A model generated the notes under the pieces. That model searched no databases, was not told where the DNA came from, and saw only the letters and a program-made list of their open reading frames with translations. From Paramacrobiotus metropolitanus (Eukaryota; Tardigrada; Eutardigrada; Parachela; Macrobiotidae): 64,000 nucleotides of DNA. Positions 11,601-21,140 of the stretch are shown in pieces. A program made the translations under genes and the position numbers. How positions within the stretch are numbered: the first letter of the stretch is position 1; each line of letters starts with the position of its first letter. Location of the stretch: positions 1-64,000 of the forward strand of contig NW_026570330.1 of assembly GCF_019649055.1 (NCBI RefSeq). Reading direction: 5' to 3'.

Positions 11601-14600
11601 GCCCTGCAAGACAAAACTCTGGAACTCTCGCCAGAGAAGTCGGCCGAAACGGAGCCAACACCAGTCCAACCGGCTGGTGAACCTACAAGTCCAATGGTTG
11701 TAGATGCGCCAACGGCGTCATCACAGCCTACACCGAAGCCAATTGAAGGCGACACATCAAGTGGCACCCTCGTTGTCCGGCCAATGCCTAGGAAATCGAC
11801 AGGAGGACGGCCAGAACCGGCCACTCCTGCCACAACAAGTGGCCCACGGTCGCCTAGATTTGAGAAGAAGAAGAGGACTCCTCCGGAAGCGGAAGAGCCT
11901 CCTTCACAGCGGTCACTCCCACCTTGGCGAGGACCAAGGGAGAACTTGGAGTTGGACCGACCACCCAGGTCCACTCCACCAGCGGTGAGTGACCCAGTAA
12001 GGGACTCAGACACTACTGGCCCTACCAGGCCAGGTCGGTCCATACTCAAGCCAAAGAAGGCGGAACCACCGACTTTGGTACTTCGTGGCCTACCAACCAA
12101 GAAGAGGAAGTCGCCGCCGAAGAATTTTCCTGGCAAGGGACACGTGCTCTCCCCACCGGAAGCACCAAAGATTCCGTCAGGAACGACACAGCCATTGCGG
12201 GACGAACCTCCAACGAGGCATCGTATCCGATTGACTCAAACGGAGTCATGGGATGACCCGCACAACCGACTTGTAAGCGAGATCATAGAACTTGATCTAC
12301 GCTTAAATCTGACTGAGGAAGATATGCGCCAGCGACTACGCGCCGGCGATCCTACACTAACGGACCGAGAGATTGACCGCATCAACCGCGGCTGTCAACA
12401 GATGGTCCAAGGACGTACAATCCTCATCAGAAAACTGATGGCCATGCGAAGTAAAAGCCAGGCCCTTCGCCAACGCAAGTTGCCTAGCGAAATCATCGAG
12501 CATGCCATCTACATCCGTGGCCCTCACATTAACCCAAGGGCATGGACAGTTGAACCCCGCCCACGACCAGGCCAGCCAGTGGAAGACGAACTTCCACCGG
12601 AAGAAGCAGAAAGTGAGGACGAACGTCCTCAACTGCCAGCGGCCTTCTGGGGCGTCTCCTCCAGCGAGGAGTCGGAGATCGAGGAAGACTTGGACGAAAA
12701 CGTCCAAAGGGCGCTATATGAGACCAGCCAGGTCCGGCCACCTTCAACGAAGGAATCGCCGCGCCAAAGCCGATCTCCATCAAAACGGATTTCTCCTGGA
12801 CGCGCCACATCAACTCCGGCGCGAATGCCCAGCATGCCGGCCATCGAACCGGCGCCTGCCAGGTTCACACCGAGCCGGCCAGGCAAGTCTCCAACCAAAG
12901 AGAGGACGGATACAATACCTCCTCCAGAGCCAACTATGACCATCACTGTGGAAAGAGTCGCAGCACCTACGGTGTCCGCAGACTCAACACTTGAACCAGT
13001 AACGGTCACGGTTAGGACTCCTGCACCAATGGTCGCACAATCGGCCAGAATGATGGTGCGGATAACTCCGGCTGTCTCGGCCCAAGAAATGGAAGCCGAC
13101 GCGGCCTTGATGCCCATGAGTGCTCTCACTCCTATCGAGCAGAGACACTTACTGATCCATGCTGACCATAATGAGCGCCGGCAATATCCGTTCCTGCTCA
13201 CAAAGAGACAGGAGGCCAAGGAGCAGAATCGTATGGAAGAATACGACATGATAACCGAAATGCTCCGATCCTTGGTCCTACGGATGATAGATGATTACCG
13301 GCGCCGTCGCAACCAGAAAGCCTTCCCCCCACCGGAGGAAGACTTTAGAATGGCTGAAACCCTGTCGTCAAATGCGCCACCAACCGTGGTACCGCCAAAG
13401 ACGCAGGCACAACCACCAGCGGCTTCAGAGCCAATGGACACTTCTCCGTCTGGACCTGTGGCCACAGCACCACAGCCAGAACCAGCCCAACCGGAGGAGC
13501 CACCGAAGGCCATTTCGTCGGCACAAGAATCGGCAGGCCAAAGTCAGTCCGGAACAGGGCCAACGGCCGCTGCTCCGATAAACTTGACGAACATGCCTGC
13601 CAGCATCGACGATATACCTTTTGGCCGTCCAGTTACTTTCCCTGCAACAGGGACAATGGAGAATTTCGCACTCGGCCTGGGTGTGATTCACTCAGCTAAC
13701 TCCCAACGGAGTAAGCAGCCGAGAAAAGCCAAAAATCCAGAGAGGGCCAAACCGGCCTCTCGTCCAACTTCCCCACAATCGAGGGCCAAACCGGCCACTC
13801 GTCCAAACTCCCTCAACCGAGTGGGGAGTCAGGCGGCCACATCTCGGCCAACATCGAACCCAGAGGCCGAACGGAACCGCCAGAAGAAACAAGCGGCCAA
13901 AGACAAGAAAAGTCAAGAGGCCAAGATCGCCCAGCTCGAAAAACGGCTGTCAGGCGATGAAGATGTCCAAGTCCTATCAGACAGTATGGACAAGTCACAA
14001 GAGCCACCACAATATCGTCCATGGCAAGAAGAGGAATTTGAGCCAGTTCCCGACGGTGAACCGCCTTCGGAGGAAACAATGCTCCCCGCGCCGGCGGACG
14101 ACGAAGCTGAGCTCCCGGACCCTGGACCGGAGGCCACGCACATTGAGATCCCAACGGGTCCATATGTGCGCCAATGGGTGGCAGCGGCCAGGATCATGAG
14201 ACGTACAACAGGAAGAGACATGTATCAATGTCTCGTCCGAGTTCTCCGAGCCAGAATGGCACATGGAGAAGAATTCAGAGGGCTACCGCCAGCGGACCGT
14301 GTACTAACGGCACCCTTCATGCGGCGTGTAGTAACTCTTATCCTGGACATGGGACTCCTGGTCCGCACACACCGTGACTGGACCAGCATGACGGAGCTTC
14401 ATGTGCCTCATCGGCCAGCAGGGCTTTCCCGTAGCCGGGATTACGCCTTTCACCAAATATGCAGGACCATTGCTTACCTGCACAATCCAAGAGGCTCCAA
14501 CTTAGTTGACATTGTCAGGACCATTAACGCCCTCTACTACAAAGGAGAGGCGGACCAGAACGAACTGGAAAAGGTCATACTTGACGAGTTATTAGCATTG

Positions 14601-16223
14601 GTCAAGGATGGAACTTTGGAAACAACTAACGCCTACCGGGCGGAGCCGATCCGCTTCACTATTCCTGGGTTCATCCCGCAGAAGACCCAACGGTCTCTGT
14701 ATGTGTCACACGATGTGGGCACAAAATGGGATCCAGACAGAAAGAAAGCGGCTGGACCGCCGAAAGACAAGTTGACCGGCAGAGCCAAGGAGGCATACTT
14801 GATCTCCCAAGTGGCCAAACTGCCTGGTCCAAAGAAGTTGCCGGTAGAGAAGCCTCCTCGACCATCCGTCACAAGACGAGAGCTGGCTGCACGCCAAGAA
14901 GCGGAAGACGAGATGCGCGCAGCCGGAATTCGGCCTGTGCCCAGGGACACTGTGTCACTGCCTAACGCAGCTGGCCGGTCCAGACCTCCTTCGCCAGCCT
15001 TATCGGCCACATCCACAAAGAGCCGAAAGGCCACGGCCACAAAGAAAAGAGGGAAAAAAGATCCCTCACCGCAGCCAAGCGACTCGGACTCTGAGGACTC
15101 ACAACCGGAGGACTCAGAGGACGACGAACAAGAAGAGCCGGACCAGGACCAAACCATGGAGTCCCAAAAGTCCGACTCTGACGACGATGATGACCAAAGC
15201 CCTGGAAAACTTACCATGGACCTCCCACCGGACCATGACATGGAAATACCACCCGGTGATGAGAACAAGCCACCTAGCGGTGATCAGGACATGGAGGACC
15301 AGGGTGGCGCAGAAAGTGCCAACCAGGAACACGACAGCGCGGAAGGCGCTAGCCAAGAAAGTCCGGCCAGCGTAGATAACGCCGAGCCAAGTGGAAACGC
15401 TGCATCGCCCGAACGGGAAAGGATGCGCGACTCGACCTCACCAGAATCAGATGATGGCGAGATTCCATGGACTTTACCTGACCCGTGCCCGGCCATACCG
15501 CGGATCGATTACGTCTCGCCACCAACACCAAAGGTGGCCAGGAAATGGCCTGGCGGAGACCCTTCCAAAAAGCCAAGGATCTCCAATTCTGACAAGCGAT
15601 GGGCATACATTAAGGCGGCCCTAAAGGCGTTGTCCCAAACGGGTACAACCCTTGCTACAGGGGGCTTGGCCTTCCAACTCATCAAGAAATGGAATGGCCC
15701 ACCGCTGTCCAAGTCCAAAGTGATGAAGTACATACAGATGGCCTACAATGAAGGAGCTATACTACGGACCCATCTGCCTAACACGCAGATTTTCTACACA
15801 TTCCCACCGGAAAAAGTGGATAAGGCTCCTCAAGGCTACTGGGAATGGCGTAACGCCGTCCTCACAGTGCTGACCACCACTCAGCACCCATTAGGCCTCA
15901 CACGAGGCGAAATAGCCAACCAGCTCCTGGGCCGATACGATCTGAACGTCATCTCGCACCATCCACAACTCATCGATGGGATAGCATATGTGCCGAACCA
16001 GGGCCGCCCTAGCGGGTTGTACCCTATCTGCGAGGACGTCAGATACGTCGTAAGGAAGATGTTAAACGAAGGATGGCTCGAGCAAACTGTTGACGAGCCC
16101 GAGGCCCAGCAGCGGTACAGACAACATAACGTCCCACCGGATCGTTACGGCCCTCGTCCCACCGAATCCGACTCCTTGGCCTCAACCAAGTCCAAGAAGA
16201 AGCGGCGTACTCACCATCAGTGA
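8640..16223 (+). CDS. 2,527-residue retroelement-encoded protein with winged-helix-like C-terminus
   Basis: A single uninterrupted frame. I place the start at the first ATG (8640), 33 bp inside the open frame. From N to C: Arg/Ser-rich start; Tyr/Pro/Gly-rich low-complexity at about 170-240; then five helix-turn-helix-hairpin-like charged segments (about 374-435, 547-607, 819-867, 1210-1278, 1497-1559) separated by Pro/Thr-rich linkers; an RPTS/KPA repeat near 1700-1750; and an acidic Ser/Asp/Glu tract (about 2143-2187). Four modules around and after the tract (about 1831-1915, 1931-2005, 2318-2390, 2399-2490) each show helix, HTH-like helices and a terminal beta-wing pattern typical of winged helices. 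It has no RT, helicase, envelope signal peptide or membrane segment. Function is unknown; the modules suggest nucleic-acid or chromatin binding. Staying open for 7.6 kb beside a decayed pol is remarkable. Confidence 0.8.
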   Translation: MEGRRRTDRSDDSDRSNRTHPYSRPESRPGGSSTRSSNRPPSVQVPNIRANLTAEQLATMSVGPSSRADTPLPRSQPLPPRAIPPQLWAPGTFSDVTGLLVNAAIAGSQPSSTSGQTVRRYPHGRTGSHQPIRYGGLPTTSASQPVFTTAAVGPTVTTTPVHTGPRPQYTPPPYHNPYYGYPPYPAPGPSNQPQPDPNQWRYPPPWMYPPTPYGYPPPYGGYGAYGQPPYSPPSAAQPDPTGQAPSDSSIEPPRAGPDAYRTPAPPETQPSTSQLNEPSDYPLRVFVNGRLTIYNRPEEVPPELAAQLGLTEPAPAAQPPLNPVCVIRRDQTVPPTESVSSPEPEDEGDVQWDPTTPPLRIESPTEPLADGRTPLYQLQDNLKEVENAIQELEAMIRELDRHSPHYREMAQRIILDQDEFRRLAHELSEEIATRQAQNEIFPLHDQTGQALLAASRRLRDQLEQYRTERQLRTEGPAAPTRPPPAPSAPPPSLNPTVVVTATTGESSAPPVAQPTSTDEAMLTATGLESREPASSPYDLRAYPDIPPLERELHAAERLEEEIRKVISGLKGVDIATLRRKVALDLEFQRVLEYITRIRRAMLRFMDKPLDTANDAPSLRDFRNRQYQLGLIDEALRRVLPKPRPGQPTRVGQTGLLIPTRSSTRQPAEELRMRVSRIMRISAERFAAGPALSRPASASDTETDSDIEWFDMPDPTPVPGLTAPPDHLVAPERQVHPRPTSLAPPPAIAERLESIMRGNVTRGRTAYADDFPLLNQPDDDNRPAPRTLRQQWDDEQAAANQRLREADTGPMQMTVVQALSIRHLISDAGDVERRITNRIQELSPFDPEAVRLTEQQQSLAQRVALLKGLTSNHTMPTGPSLTVMDHTTKWIREFIEDYWKVPRPPTAARPSNFDPVNEWRPSPVSAPTPLTLTYVPAASTSVGQPTPAELAQALTVPGQTSDQLMDTAGTAIAGNSTEVQQQDVEMDVALQDKTLELSPEKSAETEPTPVQPAGEPTSPMVVDAPTASSQPTPKPIEGDTSSGTLVVRPMPRKSTGGRPEPATPATTSGPRSPRFEKKKRTPPEAEEPPSQRSLPPWRGPRENLELDRPPRSTPPAVSDPVRDSDTTGPTRPGRSILKPKKAEPPTLVLRGLPTKKRKSPPKNFPGKGHVLSPPEAPKIPSGTTQPLRDEPPTRHRIRLTQTESWDDPHNRLVSEIIELDLRLNLTEEDMRQRLRAGDPTLTDREIDRINRGCQQMVQGRTILIRKLMAMRSKSQALRQRKLPSEIIEHAIYIRGPHINPRAWTVEPRPRPGQPVEDELPPEEAESEDERPQLPAAFWGVSSSEESEIEEDLDENVQRALYETSQVRPPSTKESPRQSRSPSKRISPGRATSTPARMPSMPAIEPAPARFTPSRPGKSPTKERTDTIPPPEPTMTITVERVAAPTVSADSTLEPVTVTVRTPAPMVAQSARMMVRITPAVSAQEMEADAALMPMSALTPIEQRHLLIHADHNERRQYPFLLTKRQEAKEQNRMEEYDMITEMLRSLVLRMIDDYRRRRNQKAFPPPEEDFRMAETLSSNAPPTVVPPKTQAQPPAASEPMDTSPSGPVATAPQPEPAQPEEPPKAISSAQESAGQSQSGTGPTAAAPINLTNMPASIDDIPFGRPVTFPATGTMENFALGLGVIHSANSQRSKQPRKAKNPERAKPASRPTSPQSRAKPATRPNSLNRVGSQAATSRPTSNPEAERNRQKKQAAKDKKSQEAKIAQLEKRLSGDEDVQVLSDSMDKSQEPPQYRPWQEEEFEPVPDGEPPSEETMLPAPADDEAELPDPGPEATHIEIPTGPYVRQWVAAARIMRRTTGRDMYQCLVRVLRARMAHGEEFRGLPPADRVLTAPFMRRVVTLILDMGLLVRTHRDWTSMTELHVPHRPAGLSRSRDYAFHQICRTIAYLHNPRGSNLVDIVRTINALYYKGEADQNELEKVILDELLALVKDGTLETTNAYRAEPIRFTIPGFIPQKTQRSLYVSHDVGTKWDPDRKKAAGPPKDKLTGRAKEAYLISQVAKLPGPKKLPVEKPPRPSVTRRELAARQEAEDEMRAAGIRPVPRDTVSLPNAAGRSRPPSPALSATSTKSRKATATKKRGKKDPSPQPSDSDSEDSQPEDSEDDEQEEPDQDQTMESQKSDSDDDDDQSPGKLTMDLPPDHDMEIPPGDENKPPSGDQDMEDQGGAESANQEHDSAEGASQESPASVDNAEPSGNAASPERERMRDSTSPESDDGEIPWTLPDPCPAIPRIDYVSPPTPKVARKWPGGDPSKKPRISNSDKRWAYIKAALKALSQTGTTLATGGLAFQLIKKWNGPPLSKSKVMKYIQMAYNEGAILRTHLPNTQIFYTFPPEKVDKAPQGYWEWRNAVLTVLTTTQHPLGLTRGEIANQLLGRYDLNVISHHPQLIDGIAYVPNQGRPSGLYPICEDVRYVVRKMLNEGWLEQTVDEPEAQQRYRQHNVPPDRYGPRPTESDSLASTKSKKKRRTHHQ

Positions 16224-16413
16224 CCTAGGCGTAGAATTCGCATAGGGTCTAGGGGGTGATCCCGAAATAATTCACCGGGCAAGAAAAGCCTAGTTAACAA
16301 ATCACATGTAAAATCATAGGGACGTAAACCATAGGGCGTAATTATTATAGGGACCCGTCATAGAAAGCGGACTTAACCTCATTCTGCAAGTTTCATTTCT
16401 GTTACCACAGAGA
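16224..16413 (+). promoter_or_regulatory. Spacer with splice-acceptor-like sequence before ORF3
   Basis: Noncoding spacer. Just before the next ATG (16414) there is a branch-like CTTAACC (about 16373), a T-rich stretch and TTCTGTTACCACAG ending at 16410, i.e. a good 3' splice site with the ATG 3 bp downstream. Retroviral-type elements often express a 3' ORF from a spliced RNA, so this is a plausible acceptor. The matching donor was not identified. Confidence 0.4.
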
Positions 16414-18378
16414 ATGGGACTTACACCGCAGCAGAAATACGAACCGCGATGCTCGGACTGCAGACGCAACAGCGGCGATAGCATGACACATCCTCACCGC
16501 CGGGACAATTCCTCACGGGAGTTGTTCCCCTGCGCATACCACCTGCGGCCGGGCTTCCGCGACGAGAGCGAACGAGCCTACTGCTTCTACCTGGAGGTGG
16601 TGAGAGGCAATTTCGATGCTTATATACACATGACCAGCCGCGACGGTAGCCACTTGATTCCCCTACTGAGGGACCATGAGCAGATAGAGATCTACGATCT
16701 CTACATGCAACGTAGTGGCGCCCGACAACCTGGCTGGTGCAGTACCGGAACTCCGATTCCTCCACTCAGCCAATCGGCTCGAGAACGGAAGGACGAGCGG
16801 GACCGGGAACGTCGATCCCGCAACTCTGGATCTGACCAGTCCTCAGGGCGTGGCCCAACGGCCGACCCGAGAAATTACGACCATCAGCGACCATCATCAG
16901 GCTCTCGATCCTACGGACACGAGTTGCCCACGCCCATGGAATACAACCAGGGGTTCGAAAAAACGATCCTGGAAAACATCAACAAAGCTATGGTTGACCA
17001 GGTGGCCCGACAGCTGATGGAAGGTGGACTGCTGGACGCCTTAAAAAGCCAATACCAGCCAGCGCGCACTGAACAGCGCACACCACTGACACCGCTACCG
17101 CGGAACCCCGACGACTTACGTCACCAGATCCAGAGCCGTAACCAGGACCAAAGTGGACGCCAAAGCCGTAGCCAGCCCGAGCGCCAACCGCGCACATCAC
17201 CCGGGAAGCGAAACGAGACGGAGTCCAGCCTGGTTGTCGCGCAGTCCACCAAGCGACCAGAACGAAGTGTCAGCTCGGTGGCCCACAATATCAGCATCCA
17301 GATACCGATGGAAACGGAGCCCGCACCGCCGTCGTCGGACCCATCGGCCCGACAAGACGCGAGCATCAGTGCCACGGGCTTCGATCCATATAAGCACGCG
17401 GAGGACCAAGGCATCAATATCCGACCACTTCCCCACCGGGAGGTGACGGATTACATTATGAGGGCCATCCCATACCCCAGGGACAGATGGGCCCAAGTTG
17501 ACGCCATGGTCCAAAATCTGCAAACCTTCGTCACCCGGTCCGGCCTCGAAATGGAAATGCAGAGGAAAGAGTGGCCCCGCGACTTTAACATGAAGGACCA
17601 CATTGAGAACCGAGAAGGCTACCCAATGGTCCGTGACAATGCTCTATCGAGCATCACGGACGTGAACTTACTTGGACAGCCCATCACCAGACCGGACTGG
17701 AATGACTTGTGCCAACTGCACATTAAGGACGACCAACTTGATGTCGTCAAATATCTGGCCCAGTTTGTCCTACCGGACGCGAACGCCAGTTTTATTATTG
17801 CAGCCTGCAGAGCGGCCATAGAAATCCCATGCAAGCCAGCCGATCACAAGGACGACCCAGCGACACAAACCTATTCCTATAATGGCACGATGATACGCAT
17901 TTTTGCCGCCAGACTTGGTCACCTACACTGCCATTGGGAACTGGAAGTTGCCTACCGGCAAGGGAAAATCGTCCCTCGGCTATTGACCCAAGTGGCTCTC
18001 CTGGGAAACCAGATCCACGAGATCGAAGCGGGAGTCAAGATCCAAAGCGCCCTGAACATTTACAGGAGTCGCGCTAAAGATTACCGCTATAAACAGCCAA
18101 CGGACTTCGACGATAATGCGGAAGTGTTCGTTAATCGAACAGCAACCAGGAAACTTCCAACGAAGTTTCGAACCCAGCGATCCTCAACAGGATCGTCCGC
18201 ACACGTCCAAACCCAGGACGTCCAACCAGACCAAGAAGTCCAGCCGGCCAGCACCTCCAGCCAAAATCAACAAAACCTGACAGAACAGGAATTGGCGGCC
18301 ATGGAAGAAAGCGTCATCGACCCACTCAATTCTGGGTCGGGCGACGGCGACCAAGCCGGACAAGGAGGGCAGGGATAG
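16414..18378 (+). CDS. 654-residue retroelement protein with N-terminal zinc-finger-like motif
   Basis: The ATG sits directly after the acceptor-like sequence. Residues 13-43 contain Cys13-X2-Cys16-X23-Cys40-X2-His43, a plausible zinc site, followed by a compact folded region to about residue 110. Residues 120-320 are low-complexity, rich in Arg, Gln, Ser and Pro. From about 330 to 560 a mostly helical, Trp-containing domain follows that is charged but soluble. The tail is Gln/Gly-rich. There is no signal peptide and no transmembrane segment, so it is not a classical Env despite its env-like position. It could be a second Gag-like or nucleic-acid-binding protein; I do not recognise the fold. 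The frame is intact. Confidence 0.75.
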   Translation: MGLTPQQKYEPRCSDCRRNSGDSMTHPHRRDNSSRELFPCAYHLRPGFRDESERAYCFYLEVVRGNFDAYIHMTSRDGSHLIPLLRDHEQIEIYDLYMQRSGARQPGWCSTGTPIPPLSQSARERKDERDRERRSRNSGSDQSSGRGPTADPRNYDHQRPSSGSRSYGHELPTPMEYNQGFEKTILENINKAMVDQVARQLMEGGLLDALKSQYQPARTEQRTPLTPLPRNPDDLRHQIQSRNQDQSGRQSRSQPERQPRTSPGKRNETESSLVVAQSTKRPERSVSSVAHNISIQIPMETEPAPPSSDPSARQDASISATGFDPYKHAEDQGINIRPLPHREVTDYIMRAIPYPRDRWAQVDAMVQNLQTFVTRSGLEMEMQRKEWPRDFNMKDHIENREGYPMVRDNALSSITDVNLLGQPITRPDWNDLCQLHIKDDQLDVVKYLAQFVLPDANASFIIAACRAAIEIPCKPADHKDDPATQTYSYNGTMIRIFAARLGHLHCHWELEVAYRQGKIVPRLLTQVALLGNQIHEIEAGVKIQSALNIYRSRAKDYRYKQPTDFDDNAEVFVNRTATRKLPTKFRTQRSSTGSSAHVQTQDVQPDQEVQPASTSSQNQQNLTEQELAAMEESVIDPLNSGSGDGDQAGQGGQG

Positions 18379-19190
18379 GCCAATGGCCATTCCTGCATGT
18401 TGGCCCTAAACAGGGACCAACATCAGCTGGACCGGACTTGAACACCATAATGGGTGCAATCCAACGGTTGTTACCCTCGCCCAACAAACGTGGCTTACGG
18501 CCATGTACCGTCTACCTTACCGGACCTAAATCCCTGGATCTTAACCGGATTCCCCGGATAGGCTCTGGCTTAGCGGCTGGGACCATGAATTTGGCTCGGC
18601 CATCCCAGACCATCCGACGGAGTCCACCGGACCGAACTTGGCACAACGCCTAAGTTCACCGGCACGGAAAGGATCCAGCGCCCAGAATGTGGCGACGGCC
18701 CGCATAGAAGTTGCGACAAGCCGTGGATCAGCCTGGCCCGCATACAAGTTGCGACAAGCCAAGGCCAAGTCCTGGCCCATAGAAGTTGGACCAGGCCCAC
18801 TATGCGTCTAACCGACCATAGATGGCTCACGAGTTTAGTTGCCATACCAGGCGACTGGGACAAGTGAGTTCGGGAGCCACATAGAAGTTGTGGTATACCC
18901 ATTTTGCATGCCATGTCCATCATCCTCACCACGGACCGCCCAGAGGCCCATCTAAAAGATGCACCGCCCCGAGGCCAAACGAGGATGCTTCTAGTCAGCA
19001 GACCGACTCCTTTGTGGAAAACGCCTACCGGCGTCCACAACTTAATTTTTTGGAGTTTGGCCCGGCCAACCTGATGTTTTCGTCAGACGCCACTTAATTT
19101 TGTTATGGCCACGGTCTCAGCGAAACCTACCTGACTCATCGGACATGGTAGCCAACTCATGGCCCACGGCCAGTGAGACGGACCAACTTT
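18379..19190 (+). other. Retroelement 3' noncoding region
   Basis: No open frame of substance. It contains short echoing phrases, for example three copies of a CATAGAAGTTG / CATACAAGTTG word (about 18705, 18740 and 18779) and CAAGCCGTGGATCAGCC-like words, suggesting local duplication. Composition matches the element, not the host flank. Confidence 0.5.
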
Positions 19191-19510
19191 GGCCCGCCAT
19201 CAACCTTGGACCGTCGAAAAAACGACTAAGTCCTTTTGGCCCGCCATACACCTTGGACCGTCGAAAAAACGACTAAGTCCTTTTGGCCCGCCATACACCT
19301 TGGACCGTCGAAAAATCGACTAAGTCTTTTGGCCCGTCCAATGACGTGGCCCACCAAAAATTTTCTAAGTCTTTTGGCCCGTCCAACGACGTGGCCGACC
19401 GAAAATTTTCTAAGTCTTTTGGCCCGTCCAACGACGCGGCCACTGGAAAATCGACTAAGTTTTTTGGCCCGTCCAATGACGTGGCGCATCAAAAAACGAC
19501 TAAGTCCACA
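19191..19510 (+). repeat. Tandem array, 45-47 bp unit, seven copies
   Basis: The word GGCCCG(C/T)C recurs at 19191, 19238, 19285, 19331, 19376, 19421 and 19466, giving periods of 47, 47, 46, 45, 45 and 45 bp. Each unit ends in a T-rich stretch after GACTAAGT or TTCTAAGT. The first three units share GCCATACACCTTGGACCG-type sequence; the last four share GTCCAA(T/C)GACG. This is a minisatellite-like array inside the element's 3' noncoding part, not coding and not CRISPR. Confidence 0.85.
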
Positions 19511-20960
19511 TCGGAGAGCCAAACCCGGTTATACAGGACCCACACCACAGCAAAGGCCTGAGACAAGGCCATACTATTCCGGAACCCTGTATCCCGGTCC
19601 AGAGCATGTCAGAGACCAAGTTTGGACCGCCCCAACGGGTTTGGTCCATTACACCACTTGGTCCTCGGACTTAGAAATTTTTCCATTATGGCCCTCCTGG
19701 ACTTAGAAGATTTTTGGACCTAGGTGCATGACCAAACCGGCATGCAAGGCCAAAACCGGTCCAAGTTAGAGACCCATATGGGCCATCCAAACGGAATTGG
19801 TCCAAGCACACCATTTTGGATAGCAGGAGCACCCCTCCCGCTCAGAGGCATCATTTAAAAGCCTTTATGACCACCCTAACGGGTTTGGTCCATTTCACTA
19901 CAGGAGCACCTCTCCTGTCCAGAGACATCACTCTGGCCCACCATGGACCGCCCAACCGGGCTTGGTCCACCACAATCAGGAAGGGGACAACTTGTCCTTG
20001 CGCATGCAACTGTGCCTTCCTCATACAACTCCGCTGGAATTACTTCACTGGACCCTTGTGGACATCTCTGGGAACCGTCGCCCCGGATTCACAGGACCAG
20101 TCATATCCTACCGGATAAAGCGGACCATTGACTAGGACCCCTGTGGACAAAAGCGGCCCTGTGGTATACCTAGTCGGAATAAGCCTTTTGTTTCGTCTAG
20201 TTTTTTAACCAAACCTGGTTTTTCTAGACTTTATTAACCAAAGATGATGTTTTTATTTAGCCATTTAACCAAAGGAATTGGCTTTGGGATCTCTAACTAC
20301 GATCTTACTTTCTTTAATTCTCACCTGGAATTGTGATCTTTTTTATTTCGATGTTTAACCTATGAGCCTTATAAACTTTATTTTTTTACTTGTTCGACCA
20401 ACCAAGCCTTCAAACCCCACTGGAACCCCCAGCAACCAGAGTGCACTCCAGATTTCGGCCGTTCGGTGCACTGCACCGCGGGTCTGGAGGAAGCGACCCT
20501 ACCGGGTTTAGAGACAAAGTGGCATCCGGCCCTACCGGGTATCGGATCCTGGCACCCTACCGGGTCGGCCAGGGGCAGAGTCGGAAGGTGCTCGCAGGAG
20601 CTCCCACTCCCGCCCAGAGGCATGTCAGAGACCGCTCACTCGAGGCGGTAGACACCTCTTGTGGCTTTGCTCTGTCGCCCGCCCGCACATGGCTACTCCA
20701 TTCGTGCCGCGCTATTACGCTGCTTACTCAGCGTATACTTTGTCTACGCTGACCAATCAGCGCATTTCTCTGCACTCTTGGGGGTGGAGCCCTGCGCCTA
20801 CGGGCGATTCCATGCTTTGCAGCATCAGCAGTTGCATACCCGCAGCACGCGGAATCATTAATCACGATTCCTCACCAGCGCACTGCAGGCACTTTTTCCA
20901 GCTTTTCCCGCATTGGGTTTTCTGTTGGTTTTTGTGTTGTTGTTGTTGCTTTATTGTACC

Positions 20961-20966
20961 AATAAA
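20961..20966 (+). terminator. Polyadenylation signal AATAAA of the retroelement
   Basis: AATAAA preceded by a TTGTTGTTGTTGC stretch and followed by T/G-rich sequence, about 170 bp before the right boundary of the element. Confidence 0.55.
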
Positions 20967-21016
20967 GGCGATATTTGCCCCATTTTCCATCTGCCTCTGT
21001 GTCATATCTGACAAGA

Positions 21017-21103
21017 GAAAGGTTGATGCGCTCTGGCAGAAAGGTTGATGACCTTTAGGGAAAGGTTGATGCGCTATGGCAGAAAGGTTGATGACCTTCA
21101 TTG
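21017..21103 (+). repeat. Two-copy tandem repeat at the element's right edge
   Basis: A unit of about 42 bp, beginning GAAAGGTTGATGCGCT and ending CAGAAAGGTTGATGACCTT, occurs twice. Each unit itself holds two GAAAGGTTGATG words. It marks the last part of the element before the junction. Confidence 0.75.
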
Positions 21104-21140
21104 AACGTCAACCATCAACCCGTCAACCCTTCCTGCCGGC

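Larger units (their letters stand above)
1..21138 (+). mobile_element. Giant Ty3/gypsy-type LTR retroelement, 5' end outside window
   Basis: The order gag CCHC knuckle, aspartic protease DTG, RT with YIDD, RNase H, then integrase with a GPY/F-like module is diagnostic of Ty3/gypsy (Metaviridae) elements. Base composition and word use (GGCCAA, CCAAC, CGGACC) are uniform from position 1 to about 20 kb and change sharply after 21.1 kb. The motif GACATGGTAG recurs in three noncoding spacers (8384, 8537 and 19142), tying the pol region, the two extra ORFs and the 3' region into one unit. gag, protease and the RT/RNase H junction carry frameshifts, so this copy is dead for pol, while the two downstream ORFs remain open. 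LTRs cannot be confirmed because the 5' copy is outside the window. The right boundary is placed where homology to knottin-gene flanks begins. Confidence 0.85.
19511..21138 (+). other. Retroelement 3' terminal region, probable 3' LTR
   Basis: Noncoding. A T-rich zone (20180-20390) precedes GC-rich sequence. The AATAAA at 20961-20966 lies in a T-rich, G/T-containing context, as expected for R-U5 of an LTR or a 3' UTR end. LTR edges cannot be assigned without the 5' copy. The region ends where sequence homologous to the signal-peptide region of a type-1 knottin gene starts (about 21,141). Confidence 0.5.

Noticed and set aside
11510-12136. 208-codon antisense frame
   Set aside because: Gly/Ser-rich mirror of the Pro/Thr-rich linker of the 2,527-residue protein.
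14633-15268. 211-codon open frame on the minus strand inside the giant ORF
   Set aside because: Ser-rich antisense shadow of an acidic/Pro-rich plus-strand frame; no independent start or domain.
16414-18378. Envelope gene
   Set aside because: No signal peptide, no transmembrane segment, no glycoprotein-like cysteine pattern.
19191-19510. CRISPR-like array
   Set aside because: Units are contiguous tandem repeats without unique spacers, in a eukaryotic retroelement.
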